From Roseibium algicola (lineage in GTDB: Bacteria; Pseudomonadota; Alphaproteobacteria; Rhizobiales; Stappiaceae), in assembly GCF_001999245.1 (NCBI RefSeq), contig NZ_CP019630.1, positions 4,555,001-4,619,000 on the forward strand: a stretch of DNA of 64,000 bases, given 5' to 3'. The position numbers were made by a program, and so were the translations under genes. The notes beneath the pieces were generated by a model. That model saw only the letters and a list, made by a program, of their open reading frames with translations. It did no database searches and was not told where the DNA came from. Positions 7,838 to 17,049 of this stretch are shown here, piece after piece; positions within the stretch are counted from its first letter, which is position 1; each line of letters begins with the position of its first letter.

Positions 7838-8258
7838 GCCAGTCGGTCGGACAGCCGCTGCCGCAAGTGCCGAAAGGCCGCGGGGGAGGAAAGTCCGGGC
7901 TCCATGGAAACACGGTGCCGGGTAACGCCCGGCGAGGGCGACCTTAGGGAAAGTGCCACAGAAAGCAAACCGCCCCGGACAGATCGAGAGATTTTCCCGG
8001 GGTAAGGGTGAAAGGGTGGGGTAAGAGCCCACCGCGCAACTGGCAACAGCGGCGGCATGGTAAACCCCACCGGGAGCAAAACCGAATAGGGACAGCGCGA
8101 ACCGGAGCGATCCGGTTCAGGCCGGTTTCCAGGCCAGTTGTCCGGGTTGGTTGCGATAGGCGTCTGGCAACAGACGTCACAGATGAATGGCTGTCACGTC
8201 CGCGTCAGGTCTCGTATCTGACCGGGCCATACAGAACCCGGCTTACAGGCCGGCTGGC
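7838..8258 (+). ncRNA. rnpB: RNase P RNA, bacterial type A
   Basis: The catalytic RNA that trims the 5' leader from pre-tRNAs. Helix P1 is formed by GCCAGTCGG at 7838 and CCGGCTGGC ending at 8258, giving a 421-nt RNA. The universally conserved cores are readable: GAGGAAAGTCCGGGCTCC near 7886, the GGTAAGGGTGAAAGGG stretch near 8000, GGGTAAGAGCCCACCG near 8018 and ACAGAACCCGGCTTAC near 8231. The promoter spacing fits the P1 start. The flanking reverse-strand monooxygenase gene ends 17 bp after the RNA. The exact 3' end is inferred from P1 pairing only. Confidence 0.95.
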
Positions 8259-8274
8259 TCTTAACCTTCCCTGT

Positions 8275-9762
8275 TCAGCCCGCTGCATATTGCGGCGTGC
8301 TGCCAAGAAATGTCCCGTAAGCTTCTGCGTTCGGGTAGGAGAACTGCTCCGCCAACGGGTTTGCGCGTTTTCGCTTGGCAGCCCCCATATCCGCCAGCAG
8401 TTCATCGAAGTGCCGGAAGTGGAAGGGGGCAGAGCAAAGACCGCCATAGACCTGGGCAGCCGGCCGTTCCCGCCGCCGCCAGTGGAGCATCTGGTCGATG
8501 TTGGTGCGCATTTCCCTATCCGTCGGCTGATGAGCCAGTTGCCCGTCGGCATACCGAACCAGCCAGTTGGCAATCATTTCCGCCGACAGCACGGTGCAAA
8601 AACTGGAGTTGAAGCCGACAAAGCCCATGTCGGGCAGGTCTGGGTTCACCGACAAACGGTAGACCCTGTATTGCCCGTCGGGCTCTATCAGTTTGTCCCG
8701 GTATTCCTTCGCCAGATAGGGAATGCCGAGTTTCCAGCCCACGGCCAGCACAGCCAGATCACAGGGCAGTGCTTCTCCCGTGGACAGGATGACCTGGCCA
8801 TTCTCATAGCGCGCGAAGGTTCCTCGAACCGGGCGGATGCTGCCCGCTTCAAAACCTTCGAAAAGCCCCGGTGTCACGATCGGCAACGAACAGGAGGCGT
8901 CCTTTTCGATCGGGATATCCGGAACCATGTCCCATTTCTTCAACTTGAGCTGAAACTTGAGCAGGGTTTCCAGCCCTCTGAAATTTGCCCAGATCAATGG
9001 CTTGAAGGCAGCAGAGACCGCTTTTGCAAGGCCGGTCCGGCCCCAGCCGTTGAATTGCTGTTCCTGGGCGCGCATGTAGAGCAGGCGTTTGAAATTGATG
9101 CCACCGACAAAATAGGGCACGCGCCAGACCGGTTCCCGGTAGACCAGCGTGACCGATTTCGCACCGTTTCTGGCGGCGTTGACCACCAGGTCGGTCGCGG
9201 ATTTGGAGCCGCCGAGGACGATCACATGTTTGCCCCGCGCCATGCTGCTGTCGGTATAGTCCGAGCTGTGCAGCACCTGGCCGCCGGCGGCCTCGAAGGC
9301 TTCTTGCCCAGGGTGGAAAATGACGTTCTTGTCCGAAAACTGGCCGGTGCAGATGGCGACGAAGTCGAAGTCTTCGCACCAGGTTCTGCCGGCCGCCTCA
9401 AGTGTCAGTGTCCAGCCCGGATTGCCATCCTTGCGGCGATCCATGGACAGGACATTGGTGTTCAGCCGGAACAGGCGGCCGAGTTTGTGTTTTGTCGCAT
9501 AGGCATGCAAATAGGCATGTACCTGAGGCCCTTTCGGCCATTCTGGATAGTCGTCCGGCATGGGCAGGTCGGTGAAGCGGTAAAGGTCCTTGGGCGACTG
9601 GGTCTGCACGTCCGGATAGGACCGCGACAGTTCCCAGACACCACCGAAATCGTGGCTTCGCTCGAAGCCCATCACCCTGTGCCCGCGTTCGTCAAAGGCT
9701 TTTGCAGCCGCAAGCCCGCTCACGCCGCCGCCGATTACGGCGACAGTCTTGCGTTTCGTCAT
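8275..9762 (-). CDS. Flavin-containing monooxygenase (FMO/BVMO family)
   Basis: A 495-residue flavoprotein. The N-terminal FAD-binding Rossmann motif GGGVSGLAAAKA lies at about residues 11-22 and ends at FERSHDFGG. The NADPH-binding site is the second motif, VLGGSKSATDLV, near residue 184. Between them GGQVLHSSDY matches most of the FMO fingerprint (FxGxxxHxxxY), with the leading Phe changed. Such enzymes oxygenate soft nucleophiles (N or S) or carry out Baeyer-Villiger oxidation using a C4a-hydroperoxyflavin. A cupin gene and a divergent AraC regulator stand directly upstream, so the three may form a small inducible catabolic or detoxification module. Substrate cannot be deduced. Confidence 0.88.
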   Translation of the reverse strand: MTKRKTVAVIGGGVSGLAAAKAFDERGHRVMGFERSHDFGGVWELSRSYPDVQTQSPKDLYRFTDLPMPDDYPEWPKGPQVHAYLHAYATKHKLGRLFRLNTNVLSMDRRKDGNPGWTLTLEAAGRTWCEDFDFVAICTGQFSDKNVIFHPGQEAFEAAGGQVLHSSDYTDSSMARGKHVIVLGGSKSATDLVVNAARNGAKSVTLVYREPVWRVPYFVGGINFKRLLYMRAQEQQFNGWGRTGLAKAVSAAFKPLIWANFRGLETLLKFQLKLKKWDMVPDIPIEKDASCSLPIVTPGLFEGFEAGSIRPVRGTFARYENGQVILSTGEALPCDLAVLAVGWKLGIPYLAKEYRDKLIEPDGQYRVYRLSVNPDLPDMGFVGFNSSFCTVLSAEMIANWLVRYADGQLAHQPTDREMRTNIDQMLHWRRRERPAAQVYGGLCSAPFHFRHFDELLADMGAAKRKRANPLAEQFSYPNAEAYGTFLGSTPQYAAG

Positions 9763-9856
9763 TCTCGATGTCCTCTCGCCTCAGGGGGCGCCGGCAGTGT
9801 GGTATCTGCCGGCAATCCACCCCGTCACTTCAAAAGCTGGATCTGGCCGTGTTGGC

Positions 9857-10303
9857 TCATGCCTGATCGGGAGGCGGCAGAAAGTCGATCTCATGCAAGG
9901 CGGAAAGCCGGACCAGTTCAGCCGGATCTGTCACGCCGTCGAGCGCGCCGAAGAGTTCGAAGAGTTTACGGGACGGCGCAACGCCGAAGACACAGGTGGC
10001 CGTCTTGCCGGACCTGTTGAAGATGCCGTGGGCTTCACCCATCGGCATGCGGATCGTGTCGCCCGCCTTTGCCTTGTGGGTCTGACCACCCATTTCGACT
10101 TCCAGCTCCCCTTCCAGCATCACGATCCATTCGTCCTGGGTCGGATGTATGTGAGGTGGGACAAAGGTCTCCGCCGGAATGAGCGCATGCCAGATGAAGG
10201 CGTTGCCGCTCAGGAGTTTCGGCGTATAGGTGTGCCCGACCACATTCCAGCTGATATTGTCCAGTCCCGCGTTCGCTGCGGTAATGCCTGCGCCATCTTG
10301 CAT
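9857..10303 (-). CDS. Single-domain cupin protein
   Basis: A 148-residue protein made of one cupin_2 barrel. Metal-binding motif 1 reads PPHIHPTQDEWIVMLEGELEVE (two His, one Glu after the DE turn), and motif 2 is GDTIRMPMGEAHGIFN with the last His. The downstream helix is of unclear role. I chose the ATG at 10303 because GAGGGG lies 7 nt ahead; an ATG at 10318 is also in frame but lacks a site. The gene lies 94 bp upstream of the monooxygenase on the same strand, which suggests co-expression. Cupins of this size act as metal-dependent dioxygenases, isomerases or ligand binders; nothing here separates these roles. Confidence 0.82.
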   Translation of the reverse strand: MQDGAGITAANAGLDNISWNVVGHTYTPKLLSGNAFIWHALIPAETFVPPHIHPTQDEWIVMLEGELEVEMGGQTHKAKAGDTIRMPMGEAHGIFNRSGKTATCVFGVAPSRKLFELFGALDGVTDPAELVRLSALHEIDFLPPPDQA

Positions 10304-10428
10304 GATTGTTCCCCTCATCGCTCATTTGGTGCGCTTTGGTCTTTCGACAGGTGAAAGGCTAAGCGCGGCTCGATGGATTTCTTTATCCAGAAAGCGAAAT
10401 TACTTGGCCGGATGCAGTAAAATGACGC

Positions 10429-11481
10429 ATGGCACACAAGGTGGCGCTTGAAAGGGCCTCGCAGCAGCGGCATGCTTCCACAATGTTGTCTCAGGCAGAA
10501 AGCAAAACGCCGCTCGATCGTTTCAAATGCTTCGAAACCACGGATGTGGACGAAGCCAGGGAAATCGTTGCCCGTCACTTCTGCAATCATCGCCTGGGGC
10601 GTTTTTCGGCATCCGACAGGTTTGATGCCTGCCAGAACCGGGCGCGTGGACAGCATCTTTCTCTCAACTACCTGCGGTATGGCGCTGATGTGGCGATCGA
10701 GCCAGGAGAACTTGCCGAGTTCTACCTGATCCAGCTTCCGATTACCGGCGCGGCTGAGGTCCGCAATGGTCGTCGTTCCATGGTGTCAACGCCGAGGGTT
10801 GCCTCCATTCTCAATCCGGACCGGCACACTGCCATGCGCTGGCATGCCGGCTGCCAGCAGATCCTTCTTCAGATCGAGACCGGTTTCCTGCAGGAAGTTG
10901 CAAGCAGAATGGCCGGTGTGAGTGTTGGTCAGGTTCGCTTCGAACCCGAATTCAATCTTCTGTCTCGCGCTGGTGCTGCCTGGCGCCGTCGCTTGCGCGG
11001 TGTTCTGGGCGCAGTCGAGGAAGGGCGGGTTTTTCAGGGGGGAGGGAGCCCGGAACAACGCCATCTGGAAGAAGCCCTTGTCGGAGCGCTGCTGGAATTT
11101 CAGCCGAACACCGCATCGCCGCTGCTGGAACGGCGGGAGACCGGCAGGTCACCGGCCATCCTGAAGCGTGCGGTCAGCCTGATCGGCGAGCGTTTTGCCG
11201 ACGACATCAGTCTTCTGGATATCAGTACCCACGCAGGAACCTCGCCCCGGAACCTTCAATTGCAGTTCCGGCAGGAATACGGCTGTACTCCACTTCAGTA
11301 CCTCCAGGACGTCCGGTTGAGTTATGCGCGGCACCTGTTGTTGTCGGAGGGGCACAGTCTGCCCGTGGCAGAGGTGGCCTACCGGTCCGGCCACCGGCAC
11401 CTGGGCCGGTTCTCGGTTGCCTACCGGGAGCGGTTCGGCGAGACACCAGGGGCCACGGGTCGGGCGCTCAGGTTCGGTTGA
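10429..11481 (+). CDS. AraC-family transcriptional regulator
   Basis: A 350-residue regulator. Residues about 40-210 match the AraC-binding-like sensor domain (AraC_binding_2 type), and about 245-350 are the double helix-turn-helix DNA-binding domain: ISLLDISTHAGTSPRNLQLQFRQEYG for the first and VAEVAYRSGHRHLGRFSVAYRERFG for the second, ending in GETPG. It is divergent from the cupin and monooxygenase genes across a 125-bp gap and most likely activates them when its small-molecule inducer is present. The start at 10429 has only a weak ribosome-binding site; an ATG at 10483 is an alternative. Family call is firm; inducer unknown. Confidence 0.88.
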   Translation: MAHKVALERASQQRHASTMLSQAESKTPLDRFKCFETTDVDEAREIVARHFCNHRLGRFSASDRFDACQNRARGQHLSLNYLRYGADVAIEPGELAEFYLIQLPITGAAEVRNGRRSMVSTPRVASILNPDRHTAMRWHAGCQQILLQIETGFLQEVASRMAGVSVGQVRFEPEFNLLSRAGAAWRRRLRGVLGAVEEGRVFQGGGSPEQRHLEEALVGALLEFQPNTASPLLERRETGRSPAILKRAVSLIGERFADDISLLDISTHAGTSPRNLQLQFRQEYGCTPLQYLQDVRLSYARHLLLSEGHSLPVAEVAYRSGHRHLGRFSVAYRERFGETPGATGRALRFG

Positions 11482-11895
11482 GACACTCGCCACAAAGGCG
11501 GTTTTCTTTCTCCACAAGTCTTTCCAGATAGGCAGAAATTGCCGGTTTTCCGGGCTTCGATGCGGAAAACCTCCGTATTCCTGCGAATCCGATTCTCCAA
11601 TTGTGTCAAGGCTTCATTAAGCATGTTTGCCTTAAGGTCTCTCGACGGGGTCGTGTGCGATCAAATCGAGCCGGAATCCATGAGATTCCATTGACCGCCC
11701 ATGATTTCCCATGGTATCCCATAAATACCCAGAATGGGGAGCGCGGGCCCATCTCAGTAGGGTCATGGACATCGATTTAACGGTTCTGAAAGTGCCGTTT
11801 TTGCAAATTGCGTGTCCGGGCAAGTTGCCGGCCTTCCTCTCATTTGCGGGTGAACTTGGGATTTAAACGGGTGGGGACCCGTTTCGAGGGGATGA
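11482..11895. other. Regulatory region upstream of the dcw cluster
   Basis: This 414-bp gap precedes mraZ and probably holds the main promoter(s) of the cell-wall/division operon. The clearest element is the box array at 11697-11751. Further TGGG motifs occur near 11856 and 11872, close to the mraZ start. I could not place a sigma-70-type promoter with confidence, and no gene is supported here. Confidence 0.6.
11697..11751 (-). promoter_or_regulatory. Phased array of MraZ-type binding boxes
   Basis: Four NCCCA units (TGGGN on the reverse strand) stand at 11697-11701, 11707-11711, 11717-11721 and 11727-11731, each separated by exactly 5 bp. A fifth in-phase unit stands at 11747-11751 after one skipped step. 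MraZ proteins bind TGGGN direct repeats with 5-bp spacers upstream of their own operon, so this is the expected autoregulatory site of the mraZ gene 145 bp further on. Confidence 0.82.
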
Positions 11896-12363
11896 ATGGC
11901 CGGCTTTGTTTCTCACTTTACCAACCGGCTGGATGCCAAGGGTCGCGTGTCGATCCCGGCGCCCTTCCGTACGGTATTGGCGAGAGATGGATTTGAAGGC
12001 CTTTATTGCATTGCTTCTTCACACTGCGCGGCTGTCGACGCGGGCGGAAACGATCTGCTTGCTGAAATCAACAAGCGCTCGGAAGCCTTTGCAAAGCTCT
12101 CTCCCGATCATGATGCACTGGCGATCGCCCTGTTCGGTGCCAGTGAAAACCCGAGGATCGATGGGGATGGCCGCATGACCATTTCCGACATGATCCGCGA
12201 ACACACCGGAATTACCGACCAGGTCACCTTCGTCGGCATGAATTACAAGTTCCAGATCTGGGAACCTGAAAAGTTTCGCGAGTACCGCGCAGAGGCCCAA
12301 CGGCGTGCGCTCGCGATGCTGTCGGGGCAAAGCTCCGCATCCTCTCAGGGAGAGCCGGTATGA
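11896..12363 (+). CDS. mraZ: MraZ, regulator of the dcw operon
   Basis: A 155-residue protein with two SpoVT-AbrB-type DNA-binding repeats, about residues 1-50 ([14 protein letters not shown]) and 75-125 ([10 protein letters not shown]), each with the DxxxR signature. MraZ forms an octameric ring or larger oligomer on TGGGN repeats and controls transcription of its own operon. The start ATG at 11896 has GAGGGG 4 nt ahead. It is the first gene of the cluster, and its stop overlaps the rsmH start by four bases. The box array at 11697-11751 is the presumed target. Confidence 0.96.
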   Translation: MAGFVSHFTNRLDAKGRVSIPAPFRTVLARDGFEGLYCIASSHCAAVDAGGNDLLAEINKRSEAFAKLSPDHDALAIALFGASENPRIDGDGRMTISDMIREHTGITDQVTFVGMNYKFQIWEPEKFREYRAEAQRRALAMLSGQSSASSQGEPV

Positions 12364-13400
12364 TGGCGCTCGGCGACAGAGACGTTGCTCCTGACGCTGG
12401 CGGACCCGAGCGCCATGTGCCGGTTCTCCTGAAAGAGGTTCTGGAGTGGCTTGCACCGCAGCCCGGCGAGGTGATTGTCGACGGTACTTTCGGTGCCGGA
12501 GGTTATTCCCGCGCAATTCTGGAACGTGGTGCCCATGTGATCGGTATCGACCGGGATCCGGACGCGATTGCTGGCGGGCAGGAGCTTGTGAAAGCTTCCG
12601 AAGGCCGGTTGATGCTCGTGCCGGGTCAATTTGCGGGTCTTGAAACGCATGCCCGCGGTTGCGGTTTTGATGGTGTCGACGGTGTGGTTCTCGATCTCGG
12701 CGTTTCTTCCATGCAGCTTGATGAGGCCGATCGCGGCTTTTCATTCCTGCGCGATGGGCCGTTGGACATGCGTATGGAGCAGGCCGGGCCATCGGCTGCG
12801 GATGTCGTCAATGAGCTGCCAGTGAAGGATCTGATCCGCGTCATCGGTCTGTTGGGCGAGGAAAAGCGGGCGACGACAGTTGCGCACGCCATCGACAGGG
12901 CCCGCAAGGAAAAGCCATTCACCCGGACCTTGGACCTGGCGAACCTGATCGAAAAGGTGCTTGGCCGGTCGCCCAAGAAGGCACAGATCCATCCGGCAAC
13001 GCGAACCTTCCAGGCGCTGCGGATCTATGTGAACGGCGAGTTGCATCAGGCGGCTGAAGCGCTGGGCGCGGCCGAGCGGATTCTGAAGCCGGGCGGACGC
13101 CTTGTGCTGGTGAGTTTCCATTCCCTCGAAGACCGTATCGTCAAGCGGTTCTTCCAGGATCGGACCCGGACCCGCGGTGGCGGATCACGACATTTGCCGG
13201 AGGAAGACGTGCCTCCGGCGACATTCGAATTGTTGACGCGCAAGGCGGTGGAAGCTGCCGACGCTGAAACGGATATCAATCCGCGGGCAAGATCCGCGAA
13301 GCTTCGGGCCGGGCGGCGGACCGAAGCTGAGGCGCGAGAGCTGGACATCCATCAGGCGGGTGTCCCACGTCTCGCAGCCTTCCATGGGCTAGGGGGCTAA
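12360..13400 (+). CDS. rsmH: 16S rRNA (cytosine(1402)-N4)-methyltransferase RsmH (MraW)
   Basis: A 346-residue SAM-dependent methyltransferase that modifies N4 of C1402 in the ribosomal P site. The N-terminal HVPVLLKEV motif, the SAM-binding loop [15 protein letters not shown] (about 41-55), GIDRDPDA and the [19 protein letters not shown] region are all intact, as is the late [18 protein letters not shown] segment. Its length is slightly above the usual 310-320 residues because of a C-terminal tail. The start overlaps the mraZ stop (ATGATGG, bases 12360-12363), consistent with coupled translation. Housekeeping gene inside the dcw operon. Confidence 0.96.
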   Translation: MMALGDRDVAPDAGGPERHVPVLLKEVLEWLAPQPGEVIVDGTFGAGGYSRAILERGAHVIGIDRDPDAIAGGQELVKASEGRLMLVPGQFAGLETHARGCGFDGVDGVVLDLGVSSMQLDEADRGFSFLRDGPLDMRMEQAGPSAADVVNELPVKDLIRVIGLLGEEKRATTVAHAIDRARKEKPFTRTLDLANLIEKVLGRSPKKAQIHPATRTFQALRIYVNGELHQAAEALGAAERILKPGGRLVLVSFHSLEDRIVKRFFQDRTRTRGGGSRHLPEEDVPPATFELLTRKAVEAADAETDINPRARSAKLRAGRRTEAEARELDIHQAGVPRLAAFHGLGG

Positions 13401-13401
13401 T

Positions 13402-13755
13402 ATGGTTCGAACGCTGAACATCGTGTTCATACTGGCGGTCGTGATCGGCGCGGCGACGGTCTATGACATGAAGCTCGCAGCGACGAAGTCTGCGGAGAAG
13501 GTTGCCGATCTGAAGCGGCAGATCGATGAGGAGCGCGACTCCATCCGTCATCTGAAGGCGGAGTGGAGCCTTCTCAACAAGCCGGACCGGCTGCAGTCCC
13601 TTGTCGAACGCTATAACGATTATCTTCTTCTTGAACCGCTTGATGTGAAGCAGATCGTGACAACGGAAGATCTCCCGGCGCGTCCTGTGATGCTGGAGCC
13701 AATCGGTGGCAGTCAGATGGGCGGCTATGCCGGCTCGTCTGCTGTGATCCAGTGA
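13402..13755 (+). CDS. ftsL: Cell division protein FtsL
   Basis: A 117-residue single-pass membrane protein: short cytoplasmic N-terminus, TM helix at about 5-22 (TLNIVFILAVVIGAATVY), then a periplasmic leucine-zipper-like coiled coil (about 28-70). FtsL forms a complex with FtsQ and FtsB and helps activate FtsW-FtsI. Sequence conservation in this family is low, so the call rests on topology, length and position between rsmH and ftsI. The gene starts one base after the rsmH stop, with a GGGGG stretch as ribosome-binding site. Confidence 0.88.
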   Translation: MVRTLNIVFILAVVIGAATVYDMKLAATKSAEKVADLKRQIDEERDSIRHLKAEWSLLNKPDRLQSLVERYNDYLLLEPLDVKQIVTTEDLPARPVMLEPIGGSQMGGYAGSSAVIQ

Positions 13756-13765
13756 GGGCGCGGTC

Positions 13766-15478
13766 ATGACGATGGTTAGTGAACCGGCCAGCTTCCTTCA
13801 GGTAAGACGGGCTCATCCGCGGGCGACAAGGGACTCCGTCTCCGCCAGCGCGGTCAAATCCCGTGTCTATGTGGCCATGCTTGCCTTTGCCTGCGTCTAT
13901 GTTGCGATCGCGGGCCGGCTGGTCATGCTGGCGCAAATGGAAGAGGCGCCGTCCCATGCCTGGATTTCGGCGCAGGATTCCGTTGCCGCCTCGCGTCCGG
14001 ACCTGATCGACAGGAATGGCGAGATCCTTGCTACCGACATCAAGACGGCTTCGCTTTACGCTGAACCGCGCCGCATCATGGATGTGGATGAGGCGGTCGA
14101 GGGGTTGATCCGTATCGTGCCGGATCTGAACGAGGGTCTGGTGCGTCGCCGCCTGGAAAGCGGCGCCGGCTTCGTCTGGCTTAAGCGCGAAATGACACCG
14201 CAGCAGGCAGAAAGAGTTCATAATCTCGGCCTGCCGGGTATCGGCTTCCTTTCGGAAAACCAGCGTTTCTACCCGGGTGGGCCGACCGCGGGCCATATCG
14301 TTGGTTCCGTCAACGTCGACAATCAGGGCCTCGCCGGGATCGAAAAATACATCGATGACTCCTGGTTGAGGGACCTTCAATCGCTTGGCTTTACGTCGGA
14401 CCGTACGATGGAGCCGGTGAAGTTGTCCGTCGACCTGCGCGTCCAGCATGTCGTGCGCGATGAGCTCGTGAAGGCGATGGAACGCTACAAGGCGATCGCT
14501 GCGGCCGGTATCGTTCTGGATGTGAAGACCGGCGAAGTGGTCGCCATGTCCTCCCTGCCGGACTACGACCCGAACGACCGGGCCCAGGCCCTGGAAAAGG
14601 ACCGCCTGAACCGGGCAACCGGTGGTGTCTTTGAGATGGGGTCGGTCTTCAAGACATTCACCACCGCAATGGCGCTGGATTCGGGGGCTGTTTCGATCAA
14701 TGACAGCTTCGATGCAACCCGTCCGATCAGGGCAGGCGGCCGCACGATTTCGGATTTCCACGGGAAACACCGAATCCTGTCGGTGCCTGAAATCTTCATC
14801 TATTCTTCCAACATCGGCACCGCAAAAATGATGCTGGCGACCGGTATTGCGCGCCAGCAGGACTTCCTGAAGCGGCTGCATCTGACTGACCGTCTGCAGA
14901 CCGAGTTGCCGGAAAATGCAGCGCCGCTGTTGCCGCCGAAATGGAACGAGCTGGCGGCGATGACCATCTCGTTCGGGCACGGTATCTCGGTAACGCCGAT
15001 GCAGACCGCCGTTGCCGCCGCAGCGCTGGTGAATGGTGGCGTCCTGCTTCCGCCAACCTTCCTGCCGAGAAGCCCCGAAGACGTGCAAAAGCTTGGCAAA
15101 CAAGTTGTTTCTCCGGAAACGAGCCGCATGATGCGTTATCTTTTCAGGCTGAACGTGCTCTCCGGTTCGGGCCGCCGGGCCGATGTCCCAGGGTACACGG
15201 TCGGTGGCAAGACGGGCACCGCGGAGAAGATCGAGAACGGTCGATATGTCAACAACAAGCGCCGCAACTCGTTCCTGTCGGCTTTCCCGATGGACGACCC
15301 GCGCTACGTGGTTCTGGTCGTTATCGACGAGCCGAAACCGGAACGCGACGGCATTGGTGCGACGGCTGGTCTGAACGCTGCGCCGATGGTTGGCGCAATC
15401 GTTCGCCGCTCGGCTCCCATGCTTGGTGTGATGCCGCGGTTCAGCAAAGGGGATGAACCAATCGAGATTTCCTATTAA
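13766..15478 (+). CDS. ftsI: Penicillin-binding protein 3, septal transpeptidase FtsI
   Basis: A 570-residue class B PBP. It has a cytoplasmic N-terminus (1-33), a TM anchor (34-56), a pedestal or dimerisation domain, and a transpeptidase domain from about 230. The catalytic triad motifs are SVFK (Ser293/Lys296), SSN (in YSSNIGT) and KTG (in GGKTGTAEK). It cross-links septal peptidoglycan in partnership with FtsW. There is a 10-bp gap from ftsL. A second ATG six bases downstream (13772) is also possible as start. The gene is followed by a 101-bp gap with a stem-loop before murE. Confidence 0.96.
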   Translation: MTMVSEPASFLQVRRAHPRATRDSVSASAVKSRVYVAMLAFACVYVAIAGRLVMLAQMEEAPSHAWISAQDSVAASRPDLIDRNGEILATDIKTASLYAEPRRIMDVDEAVEGLIRIVPDLNEGLVRRRLESGAGFVWLKREMTPQQAERVHNLGLPGIGFLSENQRFYPGGPTAGHIVGSVNVDNQGLAGIEKYIDDSWLRDLQSLGFTSDRTMEPVKLSVDLRVQHVVRDELVKAMERYKAIAAAGIVLDVKTGEVVAMSSLPDYDPNDRAQALEKDRLNRATGGVFEMGSVFKTFTTAMALDSGAVSINDSFDATRPIRAGGRTISDFHGKHRILSVPEIFIYSSNIGTAKMMLATGIARQQDFLKRLHLTDRLQTELPENAAPLLPPKWNELAAMTISFGHGISVTPMQTAVAAAALVNGGVLLPPTFLPRSPEDVQKLGKQVVSPETSRMMRYLFRLNVLSGSGRRADVPGYTVGGKTGTAEKIENGRYVNNKRRNSFLSAFPMDDPRYVVLVVIDEPKPERDGIGATAGLNAAPMVGAIVRRSAPMLGVMPRFSKGDEPIEISY

Positions 15479-15489
15479 GGAGACGAGTT

Positions 15490-15543
15490 GAGCTTTGAAA
15501 ACCGGCGGGGTCGCAGCCGAAATCCGGTTTTCCGAAAAAGCTC
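15490..15543 (+). other. Stem-loop in the ftsI-murE gap
   Basis: GAGCTTT (15490) pairs with AAAGCTC (ending 15543), and GAAAACCGG (15497-15505) with CCGGTTTTC (15524-15532). This gives a long two-part stem in the only sizeable gap of the early dcw operon. No U-tract follows, so it looks more like an RNA processing or attenuation structure than a terminator. Confidence 0.45.
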
Positions 15544-15579
15544 ATTAATGACGACGCACAAACCGGATGATCGGGTGAG

Positions 15580-17049
15580 ATGGATCTTGAGTATTTAGCT
15601 GCCGGGCTGACCTTGCCCGAAGCGGCAGAGGCTCGGAAAATTACGGGGCTGACGGCTGATAGCCGCAAAGTTCAGCCGGGCTTCTTGTTTGCCGCCTTCA
15701 AGGGGGCTTCCGTCGACGGGACAAAGTTCGCCCCGGACGCAGCAGCGGCCGGGGCAATTGCCATTCTGTGTGCTGAAGAGGCCGCAGATGCAGTGCGTGC
15801 ACAGGTGCCGAACACGGTTGCCGTTGTCAGTGCCGCAGAGCCTCGTCAGGTCTTTGCAAGAATGGCGGCCCGTTTCTACGGAGCTCAACCCGACACAATC
15901 GTTGCCGTAACCGGAACTGCGGGCAAGACATCCGTTGCTCATTTCGCCCGCCAGATTTTCCAGTCTGCAGGCCATCCTGCCGCAAGTCTTGGTACACTGG
16001 GCGTTATCAAGCCGGATGGAGAAAGCTACGGCGGACTGACAACGCCGGACCCGGTTGCCTTGCACAAGCAGTTGGCGGAGCTGGAAGAAGAAGGTGTCAA
16101 TCACGCGGCGCTTGAGGCCTCTTCGCACGGTCTCGATCAGTACCGGCTGGACGGTGTTCGTCTGACGGCGGCCGCCTTCACCAATCTTGGCCGCGATCAC
16201 ATGGATTATCATCCGACGATCGAGCATTACCTGAATGCAAAACTTCGCCTGTTCAAAGAGTTGCTTCCGTCAGGCGGCGCAGTGGTTTGCGATCCGGGTG
16301 AGAAATTTGCTGACAGGGTCATGGCGGTCGCGCAGGAGCGAGGATTGCCGCTCTTCACGGTCGGAGAAACCGGCCGGAACCTCACCCTGACTGGCCTGAA
16401 ACCGATGGGGGCAGGGCAGGAACTGACGATCCAGAGTGCGCGCGGCGAATACAAGGTGACGCTGCCCCTGATCGGCCGCTTCCAGGTTTCCAACGCACTC
16501 ATTGCTGCCGGTCTCGCGATTGCCGCTGGGATCGACACGGGAACTGCCTTGCGGGCCCTTGAAAACCTGAAGGGGGCTCCAGGCCGTCTTGAACTTGCCG
16601 GCAAGACGCCAGCAGGCGGACTGGTTTTTGTCGATTACGCCCACAAGCCGGACGCGCTTGATAACGCCCTTGCGGCTTTGAAGCCGTTTGCCCGTGGCAA
16701 GCTGTCCGTGATCATCGGCGCCGGTGGCGACAGGGACCCCGGAAAACGCGAGCTGATGGGGGAAGTCGCGGCTCGCAGGGCCGATCTGGTTATCGTCACG
16801 GACGACAACCCGCGCTCGGAAGATCCGGCGACCATTCGCAAGGCGGTGTTGGGTGGCGCACCCGATGCAATGGAGATTGGCGACCGGTATGAAGCGATCG
16901 CAGAGGGAGTTCGCCGCCTAAAGGATGGCGATATCCTGTGTGTGGCCGGAAAAGGTCACGAAACGGGCCAGATTGTTGGCGACACAGTGATTCCCTTTTC
17001 CGATCACGAAGCCGTAAAGCGCGCCATCAGTCTTGAAGGAAACACATGA
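15580..17049 (+). CDS. murE: UDP-MurNAc-tripeptide synthetase MurE (meso-diaminopimelate-adding)
   Basis: A 489-residue Mur ligase. The ATP loop is GTAGKTSVAHF (about residue 110). The DNPRSEDP motif near residue 410 is the signature of enzymes that add meso-diaminopimelate and not lysine, as expected for a Gram-negative wall. It catalyses ATP-dependent addition of the third residue to UDP-MurNAc-L-Ala-D-Glu. The stop overlaps the murF start by four bases. Confidence 0.96.
   Translation: MDLEYLAAGLTLPEAAEARKITGLTADSRKVQPGFLFAAFKGASVDGTKFAPDAAAAGAIAILCAEEAADAVRAQVPNTVAVVSAAEPRQVFARMAARFYGAQPDTIVAVTGTAGKTSVAHFARQIFQSAGHPAASLGTLGVIKPDGESYGGLTTPDPVALHKQLAELEEEGVNHAALEASSHGLDQYRLDGVRLTAAAFTNLGRDHMDYHPTIEHYLNAKLRLFKELLPSGGAVVCDPGEKFADRVMAVAQERGLPLFTVGETGRNLTLTGLKPMGAGQELTIQSARGEYKVTLPLIGRFQVSNALIAAGLAIAAGIDTGTALRALENLKGAPGRLELAGKTPAGGLVFVDYAHKPDALDNALAALKPFARGKLSVIIGAGGDRDPGKRELMGEVAARRADLVIVTDDNPRSEDPATIRKAVLGGAPDAMEIGDRYEAIAEGVRRLKDGDILCVAGKGHETGQIVGDTVIPFSDHEAVKRAISLEGNT

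Noticed and set aside
8008..10020. 670-codon forward open frame antisense to the monooxygenase gene
   Set aside because: It begins inside rnpB and shadows the well-supported reverse-strand flavin monooxygenase and part of the cupin gene; codon pattern is that of an antisense shadow.
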